Assembly (NCBI GenBank): GCA_038250235.1
Contig: JBBSCO010000046.1
Span: 1 to 24,734 of the forward strand
Length of the DNA stretch: 24,734 bases
Source: JAAUTS01 sp038250235
GTDB taxonomy: Bacteria > Verrucomicrobiota > Verrucomicrobiia > Methylacidiphilales > JAAUTS01
Reading direction: 5' to 3'
Position numbers and translations under genes: made by a program. The notes under the pieces were generated by a model. It was not told the DNA's origin. It ran no database searches and saw nothing but the letters and a program-made list of their open reading frames with translations. Each line of letters begins with the position of its first letter. The first letter of the stretch is position 1. Shown here piece by piece: positions 1-8,314 of this stretch.

Positions 1-189
1 GAGACAGGTTCTTATAACCGGCCCATAAGAAACACATATCAGCATAACAGCGGCCGGGAAAAACAGGAGAGAAAACTCAGGGACCGACAAGTTATTACTT
101 TTTTCGGAACCCCTGTTTGACTATCTACTACCTGCATCCAAAGCGTGCTTTACGTTTGTTGGCCCGCGAATAAATGACATACTGCTTTC

Positions 190-1632
190 ATGACATCCCA
201 TTCTCTTCCCCGGATCATTCAAGGCGGCATGGGCGTGGGGGTCTCTAACTGGCGCCTGGCCAAGGCCGTTTCCCGCCTGGGCCACCTCGGTGTGGTGTCA
301 GGAACGGCTCTTAACCTGGTACTTGTCCGCCGCCTCCAACTCGGCGACCCGGGAGGCCATATGCTCAGAGCGCTGCGCCATTTTCCTCTGCCTGACGTTG
401 CGGCCCGCATCGCCGAGCGATTCTATGTTCCTGGAGGCAAAAAGGAGGCCGAACCTTTCGCCCCGATCCCCATGCTTCATATCCGGATGACATCATCGCA
501 GGTCGAACTTCTCGTGGCCTCCGCTTTTACCGAAGTCTTTCTGGCGAAGGAGAGCCATACCGGATTGATAGGCATCAATCTTCTGGAAAAAATACAGCTG
601 CCCACGCTGGCAACACTCTATGGAGCCATGTTGGCGGGAGTCCATTATGTATTGATGGGTGCAGGCATTCCCAACCATATCCCCGGGGTTCTGGATGCTT
701 TTTCCCAGGGTGAACAGGCCTCCCTTCGGATTGATGCCTCAGGTGAAGTCCAGCCTGAAATCCTGTTCAACCCCCGTAACTTCATGGATGCTTCTCCTCC
801 TGACTTGACCAGGCCCCGCTTCATTCCGGTGATCTCCTCGGCAACCCTGGCCCTCACCCTCGCCCGCAAAGCCAACGGCATGGTGGATGGCTTCATTGTC
901 GAAGGCACCAGCGCCGGAGGCCACAACGCACCACCCCGTGGCCCCATGCAGTTGAGTTGTAAAGGCGAGCCGGTCTACGGGATCCGGGATCACGCCGACC
1001 TTCAAAAAATACGATCCCTCGGTCTGCCGTTTTGGCTCGCCGGATCCTATGGTGGCCCGGGCAAATTGGTAGAGGCTCTGCATCTTGGCGCCTCAGGCAT
1101 CCAAGTAGGAACGGCCTTCGCGTTTTGTGAAGAATCCGGTATCACACCCGAGTTGAAACGCCTTGTTCTGGAGAAAGTGCGGGAAGGCACCATCGAAGTC
1201 TTTACCGATCCAGCCGCCTCTCCCACCGGATTCCCTTTCAAAGTCGTCCGCGCCGGAGATTCCAATCTTGACCAGCGTGAACGAAGAACTTGCGATCTGG
1301 GCGTCCTCCGCGAGGCCTATCTCCGCCAGGATCAAAGCATCGGCTACCGTTGCCCCAGTGAACCGTTACAGGATTACGTCCGCAAGGGTGGAAACGTCGA
1401 TAATACCACAGGCCGAAAATGCGTTTGTAACGGTTTGCTGGCGACCATAGGATTGGGACAATCACTTAGCAATGGGCAATTGGAACCTCCGTTAATTACC
1501 GCAGGAGATTCCCTGGCAGATATCGCACCTTACCTGCTTCGAAAATCCCTGAATTATAACGCAGCGGACGTAATCCGGATGCTCAGCGAATCCTCTCCTG
1601 TGAAAAATGAGCGGCTCTTACTGCATTCCTAA
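190..1632 (+). CDS. Nitronate monooxygenase / 2-nitropropane dioxygenase-like flavoprotein
   Basis: A 480-residue protein of the FMN-dependent TIM-barrel family that includes nitronate monooxygenases and the enoyl-reductase-like PfaD/FabK group. Visible family signs are the N-terminal IIQGGMGVGVSN (about residues 9-20), GFIVEGTSAGGHNAPPRG (about 234-251) around the usual active-site histidine, and a phosphate-binding GASGIQVGTAF (about 300-310). The C-terminal part carries cysteines near 368, 388, 411 and 413 (C-x-C-N-G); such a region is longer than in the simplest nitronate monooxygenases. ATG 190 is the first start after an in-frame stop at 175, and no good Shine-Dalgarno is visible. It is monocistronic and followed directly by a terminator-like hairpin. 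The substrate cannot be told from sequence; enoyl-ACP reductase-like or nitronate oxidation are both possible. Confidence 0.8.
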   Translation: MTSHSLPRIIQGGMGVGVSNWRLAKAVSRLGHLGVVSGTALNLVLVRRLQLGDPGGHMLRALRHFPLPDVAARIAERFYVPGGKKEAEPFAPIPMLHIRMTSSQVELLVASAFTEVFLAKESHTGLIGINLLEKIQLPTLATLYGAMLAGVHYVLMGAGIPNHIPGVLDAFSQGEQASLRIDASGEVQPEILFNPRNFMDASPPDLTRPRFIPVISSATLALTLARKANGMVDGFIVEGTSAGGHNAPPRGPMQLSCKGEPVYGIRDHADLQKIRSLGLPFWLAGSYGGPGKLVEALHLGASGIQVGTAFAFCEESGITPELKRLVLEKVREGTIEVFTDPAASPTGFPFKVVRAGDSNLDQRERRTCDLGVLREAYLRQDQSIGYRCPSEPLQDYVRKGGNVDNTTGRKCVCNGLLATIGLGQSLSNGQLEPPLITAGDSLADIAPYLLRKSLNYNAADVIRMLSESSPVKNERLLLHS

Positions 1633-1671
1633 GGAAAAGCGCCTGTCTTGCGACAGGTATAGGCTTTTTCC
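1633..1671 (+). terminator. Hairpin terminator after the flavoprotein gene
   Basis: It starts right after the stop codon. An inner perfect stem CCTGTC/GACAGG (1642-1647 with 1652-1657) has a TTGC loop. An outer stem pairs GGAAAAGC (1633-1640) with GCTTTTTCC (1663-1671), so a run of five T lies on the 3' side. The A-tract/T-tract outer stem suggests it could work in both directions. Confidence 0.6.
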
Positions 1672-1739
1672 TTCAACCCAATATCCCTGCCATCTTGCTC
1701 CTAGCTTTCTCATTAATTCCCCACACATATCATACTGGA

Positions 1740-1800
1740 AAACTAATAACTTTTATAATATAAAGAATAATCTTGTAGTAAGGGGACTGCTTTATAACAT
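1740..1800 (+). promoter_or_regulatory. AT-rich promoter region of nrdDG
   Basis: This spacer is far more AT-rich than the flanking genes. A perfect TATAAT lies at 1754-1759, and a second TATAA(C) lies near 1792-1797. No convincing -35 box is seen at 17 bases from either. I looked for a palindromic NrdR box and did not find a match to the usual two-sided pattern. Confidence 0.3.
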
Positions 1801-1874
1801 TCAACTACAACACAACAGCTGGGTGGTCTAAACCCAATAAGCCCCAACCTGTGGTGGAGAAACCCAAAATACTT

Positions 1875-4178
1875 ATGAATACATCGCTTCAGGCAGCTTC
1901 GGATTCCCCACTTCTTCATCTTAACGAATCCTGCAACCAGCTTCACTTTGAAACGCTTGACCCTCTGGCACTCCGCTCATTCCACGTGCTGAAACGGGAC
2001 GGGCGGCGCGAGCCGTTCAATCCCGCACGAATCTCCCTCGCCATCGAAAATGCCTGGCGGGCCGAATTGGGTCTGGGTGATTCCGAACACTTGTCCGGTG
2101 AAAAAGCCGAAAGAGTCCACCACCTCGCCGAAGCTGTCTCCCAGGAAATATTAAAACTTTCCGTGCGCGGACAGGAACTTGATGTCGAACGCATCCAGGA
2201 TCTGGTAGAGGAAACCCTCATGCAATCAGGACTCCATGACCTCGCTCGCCGCTACATCCTCTACCGGGAAGAACGCCACAGGCAACGCCTCATGCGCACG
2301 GCAGGAGAACCTCTTGTCTCGCCTGTCGATTCCGTCAACGAATACCTCAGCGGCTCCGATTGGCGGATCAATGCCAATGCCAATCAGGGCTATTCCCTTG
2401 GCGGCCTTATTCTGAACATCTCCGGGAAACTGGTGGCCAATTATTGGCTGCACCACGTTTACAGCCGCGAAATCGAACTGGCCCATCGCGATGGGGATTT
2501 CCACATCCATGACCTCGACATGCTGGCGGGTTACTGTGCCGGCTGGTCCCTCCGGCAACTGCTTTGGGAGGGCTTCAACGGCATCCCCAACAAAGTAGAA
2601 GCCGGACCGGCCAAACATCTCCGCACCGCTCTTGGCCAGATGGTCAACTTCCTGGGCTCCCTCCAGAACGAGTGGGCCGGAGCGCAGGCCTTCAGCTCCG
2701 TTGACACCTATCTGGCGCCCTACATCCGGAATGACTCCATGCCGTATGAAGAGGTGAAACAATGCTTCCAGGAATTTATCTACAACCTCAATGTTCCTTC
2801 CCGCTGGGGCACCCAGACTCCCTTCACCAACCTGACTTTCGATTGGGTCTGCCCAGAAGATCTTCGCTCCCAGATTCCCCTGATCGGTGGAAAAGAAATG
2901 CCCTTCACCTACGGAGAACTCCAGACTGAAATGAATCTGATCAACCGCGCTTTCATCGAGGTCATGTCCGGGGCCGACATCAAAGGCCGCATCTTCACCT
3001 TTCCCATCCCCACCTACAACATCACCAAAGACTTCGACTGGGATCATCCCAACACCGGCCCTCTCTTTGAAATGACAGCCCGTTACGGACTTCCCTACTT
3101 CCAGAACTTCATCAACTCGGAGCTTTCCCCCGGCATGGTCCGCTCCATGTGCTGCCGCCTCCAACTCGACCTGCGCGAACTTCTCAAACGCGGCAACGGT
3201 CTCTTTGGCTCCGCCGAACAAACCGGCTCCATCGGTGTGGTCACCATCAACTGTGCACGGCTCGGCCATCGCTTTGCCGGGGACCACTTCCGCTTCATCG
3301 CCGAACTTGACCGCCTGCTGGATCTTGCCCGACAGAGCCTCGAAACCAAACGCCGCATCATCGAGGAACGAATGCAGACAGGGCTGTATCCTTTCACCCG
3401 TCGCTACCTCGGCACCCTGCGGAATCATTTCAGCACCATCGGCATCAACGGACTGAACGAATGCATCCGCAACTTCAGCAAAGACGAAGACGACATCCTG
3501 AGCGAATCCGGAGCGACCTTCGGCCTGGCCATTCTCGATCATATCCGTGTACGTATGGTTGAATTCCAGGAGCTAACCGGACATTTGTACAACCTCGAAG
3601 CCACGCCAGCTGAGGGCACCACCTACCGTTTCGCCAGGGAAGACAAGAAACGTTTCCCAAACATACTTCAGGCCGGAACAGAAAACGCCCCCTACTACAC
3701 GAACTCCTCGCAAATGCCCGTGGGCTGTACGGATGATCCCTTTGCAGCCCTTGAACATCAGGAACCCTTCCAGCAACGCTACACCGGCGGAACAGTTTTC
3801 CATCTTTACATGGGCGAACCGATTTCCAGTCCCGAAGCCTGCAAAAAACTGGTTCGCATGGTCCTGACGCGTTTTCGTATTCCTTACATCACCATCACCC
3901 CGACCTTTTCCATTTGTCCCAAACATGGTTACCTCCCTGGAGAACATGCCTTTTGTCCCCGCTGCGATAAAGAAAAACTGGCCGATAAAGGCTTCCATGA
4001 ATTCAGTACCGATGCCATTGCCTCCCTCCCGAACGACGAACGACAAGCCTGTGAGATTTGGACCCGTGTCATGGGCTATCACCGTCCGGTCTCCCAATTC
4101 AATCGCGGTAAACAAAGTGAATTCCGCGAACGTCGCTTCTTTTCCGAAAATAAACAGGAAACACAAAACACCCCATGA
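1875..4178 (+). CDS. nrdD: Anaerobic (class III) ribonucleoside-triphosphate reductase
   Basis: This glycyl-radical enzyme reduces ribonucleoside triphosphates to deoxy forms without oxygen. The N-terminus has an ATP-cone (HVLKRDGRREPFNPARI, about residues 38-54 from this start), the allosteric module that senses ATP/dATP. The C-terminus has the zinc-site cysteines in CPKHGY...FCPRC and the glycyl-radical motif RVMGY, with the radical glycine at about residue 734, 33 residues from the end. The length of 767 residues fits the family. A GTG at 1851 would add eight residues, but ATG 1875 is preferred because GGTGGAGA lies about 14 bases upstream of it while the GTG has no ribosome site. It overlaps nrdG by four bases (ATGA), so the pair is probably translationally coupled. 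Activation by the NrdG radical-SAM protein is expected. Confidence 0.95.
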   Translation: MNTSLQAASDSPLLHLNESCNQLHFETLDPLALRSFHVLKRDGRREPFNPARISLAIENAWRAELGLGDSEHLSGEKAERVHHLAEAVSQEILKLSVRGQELDVERIQDLVEETLMQSGLHDLARRYILYREERHRQRLMRTAGEPLVSPVDSVNEYLSGSDWRINANANQGYSLGGLILNISGKLVANYWLHHVYSREIELAHRDGDFHIHDLDMLAGYCAGWSLRQLLWEGFNGIPNKVEAGPAKHLRTALGQMVNFLGSLQNEWAGAQAFSSVDTYLAPYIRNDSMPYEEVKQCFQEFIYNLNVPSRWGTQTPFTNLTFDWVCPEDLRSQIPLIGGKEMPFTYGELQTEMNLINRAFIEVMSGADIKGRIFTFPIPTYNITKDFDWDHPNTGPLFEMTARYGLPYFQNFINSELSPGMVRSMCCRLQLDLRELLKRGNGLFGSAEQTGSIGVVTINCARLGHRFAGDHFRFIAELDRLLDLARQSLETKRRIIEERMQTGLYPFTRRYLGTLRNHFSTIGINGLNECIRNFSKDEDDILSESGATFGLAILDHIRVRMVEFQELTGHLYNLEATPAEGTTYRFAREDKKRFPNILQAGTENAPYYTNSSQMPVGCTDDPFAALEHQEPFQQRYTGGTVFHLYMGEPISSPEACKKLVRMVLTRFRIPYITITPTFSICPKHGYLPGEHAFCPRCDKEKLADKGFHEFSTDAIASLPNDERQACEIWTRVMGYHRPVSQFNRGKQSEFRERRFFSENKQETQNTP

Positions 4179-4843
4179 ACACACTCACTATTGCTCCGTC
4201 ATCCCGGCTCGATTCTCTTGAGCTTCCCATCGGAGGCATCACCCCCCTAACGACTGTTGATTATCCGGGCTTGCTGGCCATGGTCATTTTTCTTCGCGGC
4301 TGTCCCTGGCGTTGTCCCTATTGTCACAACAGCAGCCTGCAATCCGCAAAACCCCAAAGCGACGATATGACCTGGACCCAATTACTGTCCTTTCTAACAA
4401 AACGTCGTGGCTTTCTGGAGGCTGTGGTTTTCAGTGGGGGCGAACCGACCCAACATGACAACCTTTCCCATGCACTCCGGGAAGTCCGAAATCTCGGCTT
4501 CAAAACCGGCCTGCATACCGCAGGTATCTACCCCAAACGCCTGGCCAAACTACTGCCTCTGCTCGACTGGGTCGGGCTCGACATCAAAGCACCCCTGGAT
4601 GGACGCTACGACCGCATCACCAAACAACCCCAATCCTTTGTCTCCGCCCGCAAAAGCCTGTCTCTCCTGATGATCGCGGGAAAACCCTTCCAACTTCGCA
4701 GCACACGTTCCCCAGAGATCCTGAGTTCCAATGATTGTTCCGACCTCGAAAAAGACTTACATACTCTCCACGCTCCGCGAACAACCTGGCAGGAAGCTAA
4801 AAACTGCCCTCCTGCTCGACTCACCTGCCCCGCACTTCCTTAG
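4175..4843 (+). CDS. nrdG: Anaerobic ribonucleotide reductase activating protein (radical SAM)
   Basis: A 222-residue radical-SAM activase that uses a 4Fe-4S cluster and S-adenosylmethionine to place the glycyl radical on NrdD. The cluster motif CPWRCPYC supplies Cys43, Cys47 and Cys50. It is followed by HN and then FSGGEPT (about 87-93), the usual SAM-binding GGE. The stretch WVGLDIKAPLDGRYD (about 134-148) is also typical of the NrdG2 subfamily. The start overlaps the nrdD stop (ATGA). The last ~25 residues are rich in Pro and Cys and resemble the family poorly. The gene ends inside the 3' end of the opposing hemN by four bases, so a slightly altered or eroded C-terminus is possible. The catalytic core is intact. 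Confidence 0.9.
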   Translation: MNTLTIAPSSRLDSLELPIGGITPLTTVDYPGLLAMVIFLRGCPWRCPYCHNSSLQSAKPQSDDMTWTQLLSFLTKRRGFLEAVVFSGGEPTQHDNLSHALREVRNLGFKTGLHTAGIYPKRLAKLLPLLDWVGLDIKAPLDGRYDRITKQPQSFVSARKSLSLLMIAGKPFQLRSTRSPEILSSNDCSDLEKDLHTLHAPRTTWQEAKNCPPARLTCPALP

Positions 4844-6249
4844 ACCGTCTTCGAATACCGTCCGCTTGCGGGATGTAGATGTACGTCAAAGATCATACAA
4901 ATATTGCGGATCAGCAGACGCCCTTTCGCAGTAACGTCCATGCCATCCTCTCTGATCCGGATCAGACCGTCTTCCTCAAATCCCCGCAACAGAAACAATT
5001 CGTCCGCAAAGTGATCTAAAACCTTTATTGCGTAACAATCCTCCAACCTTTTCCAGGCAAGGGTAAAGTCGCACATTAACCTCATGATGATCTCACGGCG
5101 CAGTTGATCCTCCTGCCCCAATCTCAACCCTCTCCAGACAGGCATCCTTCCTTCGGCGAGATCCTTCTCATACTCATGGACATTTTTCCGATTCTGCACA
5201 TAAACACGCCCGAAACTACTGATGGATGAGGTTCCGAAAGCATGGAGATCACAGCCGCCATGGGTCGTGTATCCCTGGAAGTTTCGCTGAAGTTTCCCGG
5301 ACTCCTGGGCCAGACAGAGTTCGTCTTCCGGTTTGGCAAAATGATCCATCCCAATATGCCGGTAACCCGCTTCGGTCAACACCCTCATCGCCATCAGAAA
5401 GAGGTCCACTTTGGTTTCCGGTGAAGGCAGTTCCTCCGGCCTGATTGCTTTCTGATGTTTCAGCATCTGCGGAAGGTAGGCGAAATTAAACAGGGAAATC
5501 CGGTCAGGATTCAGATCCAGAATTTTTTCCAACGTTTCGGCAAATCCAGCCACCGACTGTCGTGGCAGGCCATAGATCAAGTCGAGGGAAACACTGCGGA
5601 ATCCATGTTGCCTCGCCTTAAAAATGACTTCGCGGGTCAGGTTCTCCGACTGGATCCGGTTGATCGCTTTTTGCACTTCGGAATCAAAATCCTGAACTCC
5701 CATGGAAATACGATTGAATCCCAGTTTACCGAGTGTTTGCAGATGGCAGCCGGTGGTGGCCCTGGGATCGATTTCGATGCCCAACTCCGCATCAGGAGCA
5801 AAACTGAAACGCTGCTTCAGCAGCGCAAACAGCAAGCATAACTCTTCGGGCGAAAGAAAGGTCGGTGTTCCCCCGCCCCAATGCATCTGCCGGACCTGTC
5901 GTCCCGCCTTGAAGTGAGGCATCATCAGAGCCATCTCCTCCTTCAAATAATTCAAATAACGCCAGGAACGGGAACGATCCCTGGTGAATGTCACATTGCA
6001 TCCGCAATAAAAGCAGACCGAGGAACAAAAAGGCAGATGAACGTAAAGCGAGAGGGGCTTGCCCCGTGAAACCCGGTTCGTGCGCTCCAACTCCTCAAAA
6101 AAATCCTCCGTGCGGAATCCCTCATGAAACTGCAATGCCGTCGGATAACTCGTGTACCGGGGTCCGGGCCGGTTGTACTTGGCCAGAAGACTCTTCAGGG
6201 AGGTGCAATCAATGACAGAGGACACGGGGTCGAATATGCCATCGACCAC
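4840..6249 (-). CDS. hemN: Oxygen-independent coproporphyrinogen III dehydrogenase
   Basis: A 469-residue radical-SAM enzyme that decarboxylates coproporphyrinogen III to protoporphyrinogen IX under anaerobic conditions. The N-terminal YTSYPTALQF (about 32-41) matches true HemN. The cluster motif CSSVCFYCGC supplies Cys75, Cys79 and Cys82 plus the fourth cysteine (84) seen in genuine HemN rather than in HemW-like chaperones. MHWGGGTPTFL gives the SAM-binding GGGTP, and the C-terminal HemN domain is present. The length is close to the E. coli enzyme (457). The start is a GTG with a purine-rich AGGGAAG just upstream; no better start precedes the conserved region. It runs head-on into nrdG with a four-base overlap and is separated from serA by 143 bases. 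It supports a haem-making anaerobe, for example for fumarate reductase cytochrome b. Confidence 0.93.
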   Translation of the reverse strand: MVDGIFDPVSSVIDCTSLKSLLAKYNRPGPRYTSYPTALQFHEGFRTEDFFEELERTNRVSRGKPLSLYVHLPFCSSVCFYCGCNVTFTRDRSRSWRYLNYLKEEMALMMPHFKAGRQVRQMHWGGGTPTFLSPEELCLLFALLKQRFSFAPDAELGIEIDPRATTGCHLQTLGKLGFNRISMGVQDFDSEVQKAINRIQSENLTREVIFKARQHGFRSVSLDLIYGLPRQSVAGFAETLEKILDLNPDRISLFNFAYLPQMLKHQKAIRPEELPSPETKVDLFLMAMRVLTEAGYRHIGMDHFAKPEDELCLAQESGKLQRNFQGYTTHGGCDLHAFGTSSISSFGRVYVQNRKNVHEYEKDLAEGRMPVWRGLRLGQEDQLRREIIMRLMCDFTLAWKRLEDCYAIKVLDHFADELFLLRGFEEDGLIRIREDGMDVTAKGRLLIRNICMIFDVHLHPASGRYSKTV

Positions 6250-6343
6250 GCTTCCCTACGATCCTGAACATCCACCCGGTAATGTTAGTAGAAAACCTGT
6301 AGGGGACTTAAGGGGTTCTGATAAGTATCCTCTTGCTTGATGG

Positions 6344-6360
6344 ACACGATTTACACGGAT
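6344..6360. repeat. Possible remnant of an interspersed intergenic repeat
   Basis: The spacer between serA and hemN holds ACACGATTTACACGGAT, which resembles the ACACGGATTTACACGGAT-type short repeat common between genes in several bacterial phyla. Only one copy is seen in this window, so it is a weak call based on recall of the motif. Confidence 0.25.
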
Positions 6361-6392
6361 ACGTTTTGCAGTTGGGTGCGATAAATGCCTTC

Positions 6393-7991
6393 TCAGAGTC
6401 TGAGCAACTTCACTGACGTGATGTTGGAATCAGCCAGAATCTCATCGATGACTTCCTTGTTCGGGTAGGAATCCAGGTTGAGCACGCTGAGGGCCTTCGA
6501 ACCCGGTGCGGAACGGCTCAGGGACATGCTGGCGATGTTCACCTTGTGCTTGCCCAGAAGGGTTCCCACCCAACCGACGATGCCGGGCCGATCGGTGTTT
6601 TCCATGGCCAACAGAACGCCTTCCGGACGGGCTTCGAGATTTTGTCCGTTCAACCGCACGATGCGGGGGGCTGTGCCGAAGAAGGTTCCGGAAATATCAT
6701 AGGTGCTCTTGTCTGCGGCCACCACGGAGACGCTGACCATTTCCGCGTATTCGGAAGCGTCACTGACTTTGGTCTCGCTGAATTTGAGCCCAAGGTTTTC
6801 CGCAAAGTAAAGGGCATTGACTTCGTTCACATCCGGACCAATGGCCTGGACGAGGAATCCCTTCAACACTGCACGGCTGACGGCGGTGGTGTCCAATTCG
6901 CGGATTTTTCCGGAATAGTTAACGGTCAACTGCTCGCAGCGCGACGGCGATGCCTGGGCCAGGGCACGTCCGAGTTTTTCTGCTAGTGCGATGTAAGGCC
7001 CAATCAGCTCAAGGGTCCTGGCGTCCACGTTGGGCATGTTGACCGCGTTACGGATACTGCCCGTCTGAAGCAGATCGCGGACGGCTTCCGCCACTTCGAT
7101 GCCAACGCTTTCCTGCGCCTCGGCTGTCGAAGCGCCGAGATGCGGGGTCATGATGACGGAGTCGAGGGAGCGCAAAGCCAGATCCGGGGAAGGCGGTTCT
7201 TCTTCAAAGACATCCAGCGCCGCACCGGCCACGTGACCGCTCTTGATCGCGTCAGCCAGATCAGCTTCATCCACCAGGCCGCCTCGGGCGCAGTTGATGA
7301 CACGGACACCCTTTTTGCAAAGTGCCAGGCTACGCTTGTTCAGAATGCCCTTGGTTTCCGAAGTCATCGGAATGTGCAGGGTGATGAAATCGCAGAGAGG
7401 CAGCATATCATCGATTTTTTCAAACAGCTCCACCTGCATGCTGCGGGCTTTGCCAGCCGAAAGATACGGATCGTAGGTCACGACGCGCATGCCAAAGGCA
7501 ATGGCGCGGCGGGCGAACTCGGTGCCGATGCGGCCCATGCCAACGATACCCAAAGTCTTGTTGTTAATTTCAACACCTTGGAAAGATTTACGATCCCATT
7601 GGCCCGCCTTGATCGAGGCGTGGGCCTGGGGAATGAATCGGGACATGGAAAGGAGGAGCGAGAAGGCGTGCTCGGCGGTGGAGATGGTGTTGCCGCCGGG
7701 GGTATTCATAACCACGATGCCCTTGGCCGTGGCGGCGGGAACATCAACGTTATCGACTCCCACCCCGGCGCGACCGACGACTTTGAGTTTGTTGGCGGCC
7801 TGGATGACAGCTTTACCGACCTTGGTCTGACTGCGGACAATGAGGGCATCCACATCGATGATTTTTCCCAGAAGTTCGGCCTCGGTCAGACTTTTGGAGA
7901 CGGTGACTTTGACGTTGGGAAGAGCGGAGAGAAGTTCGACCCCTTTTTGAGAAACACCATCCAACACAAGAATGTGATAAGTCTGAGTCAT
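6393..7991 (-). CDS. serA: D-3-phosphoglycerate dehydrogenase, long form with ACT domain
   Basis: A 532-residue enzyme that oxidises 3-phosphoglycerate with NAD, the first step of serine synthesis. The substrate and NAD domains contain the Rossmann motif GMGRIG (151-156). Catalytic Arg236 is in NCARGG, Glu around 263-265 in DVFEEEP, and His284 in TPHLGAST. After about residue 315 come the intervening allosteric-substrate-binding domain and a C-terminal ACT domain (about 455-532, beginning GVLLAMENTDRPGIVG), the serine-sensing module of the long bacterial form. Length agrees with the 525-530 residue class. It is transcribed leftward after a 125-base spacer from the decarboxylase operon and has its own promoter-like elements, so it is probably a separate unit. 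Confidence 0.95.
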   Translation of the reverse strand: MTQTYHILVLDGVSQKGVELLSALPNVKVTVSKSLTEAELLGKIIDVDALIVRSQTKVGKAVIQAANKLKVVGRAGVGVDNVDVPAATAKGIVVMNTPGGNTISTAEHAFSLLLSMSRFIPQAHASIKAGQWDRKSFQGVEINNKTLGIVGMGRIGTEFARRAIAFGMRVVTYDPYLSAGKARSMQVELFEKIDDMLPLCDFITLHIPMTSETKGILNKRSLALCKKGVRVINCARGGLVDEADLADAIKSGHVAGAALDVFEEEPPSPDLALRSLDSVIMTPHLGASTAEAQESVGIEVAEAVRDLLQTGSIRNAVNMPNVDARTLELIGPYIALAEKLGRALAQASPSRCEQLTVNYSGKIRELDTTAVSRAVLKGFLVQAIGPDVNEVNALYFAENLGLKFSETKVSDASEYAEMVSVSVVAADKSTYDISGTFFGTAPRIVRLNGQNLEARPEGVLLAMENTDRPGIVGWVGTLLGKHKVNIASMSLSRSAPGSKALSVLNLDSYPNKEVIDEILADSNITSVKLLRL

Positions 7992-8000
7992 AAGAGTAAG

Positions 8001-8036
8001 AAACTAACAGCGGCACGAAAGCTGTCAACGCCGCTG
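8001..8036 (-). promoter_or_regulatory. Putative serA promoter with overlapping inverted repeat
   Basis: On the minus strand a perfect TTGACA (8028-8023) is followed after 16 bases by TAGTTT (8006-8001), a weak -10 box. An inverted repeat CAGCGGC/GCCGCTG (8008-8014 and 8030-8036, 15-base centre) encloses the -35 box. This could be an operator for serine or amino-acid control, or an accident. The -10 lies only about ten bases before the start codon, which would give a very short leader. Confidence 0.35.
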
Positions 8037-8116
8037 CCGTTCTTTTTAAATTATCCAAACTCCAGATGAGGCTCGCGAAGGACTTATTACCATATTCCTG
8101 ATAAAAAAGAACTGCC

Positions 8117-8314
8117 TCAATCTTGATCCTTTGGAACCCGTGTTCCAAAGGTAAGAATGACCAACCCGCCCAGGGCCAGAGCATAGCCCAGAAACAAAAC
8201 ACTGATCCGGTGGGAATCCGAAACTTCATGGATTCCGATACGCGAGATCCAGACCCCTATCATCGCGGTTGCGATACCGAAAAGCCAGCAGGGTTTGTTG
8301 CGGATACCTTTCAT
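8117..8314 (-). CDS. Small two-helix membrane protein, last gene of the Na+-pump decarboxylase operon
   Basis: A 65-residue protein of unknown function. Two hydrophobic segments can be seen (about residues 9-24, CWLFGIATAMIGVWIS, and 38-57, ISVLFLGYALALGGLVILTF), joined by a short polar loop with His and Asp/Ser residues. The C-terminus is charged (VPKDQD). Its ATG overlaps the mmdB stop codon by four bases (ATGA, 8314-8311), the same arrangement as elsewhere in the operon, which argues that it is translated. I do not recognise a family. A role in assembly or stability of the membrane sector is an inference from position only. Confidence 0.65.
   Translation of the reverse strand: MKGIRNKPCWLFGIATAMIGVWISRIGIHEVSDSHRISVLFLGYALALGGLVILTFGTRVPKDQD
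8129..8150 (-). other. Strong hairpin at the 3' end of the decarboxylase operon
   Basis: A perfect 9-bp inverted repeat CTTTGGAAC/GTTCCAAAG with a four-base loop (8138-8141) lies inside the last codons of the 65-residue gene. On the minus strand a run of six T follows only about 22 bases later (8107-8102). It could protect the 3' end of the mRNA or act as an imperfect terminator; the gap to the T-run weakens the terminator reading. Confidence 0.4.

Noticed and set aside
1633..1874. NrdR box upstream of nrdD
   Set aside because: ACACATATCATACT near 1724 matches only one half of the usual palindrome, so it is not called.
2226..3542. Long minus-strand frame of 438 codons opposite nrdD
   Set aside because: It lies wholly antisense to a gene with complete family motifs; its composition follows the codon positions of nrdD and shows no recognisable domain.
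7140..8069. Plus-strand frame of 309 codons opposite serA
   Set aside because: Shadow of serA; no ribosome site and no family features.
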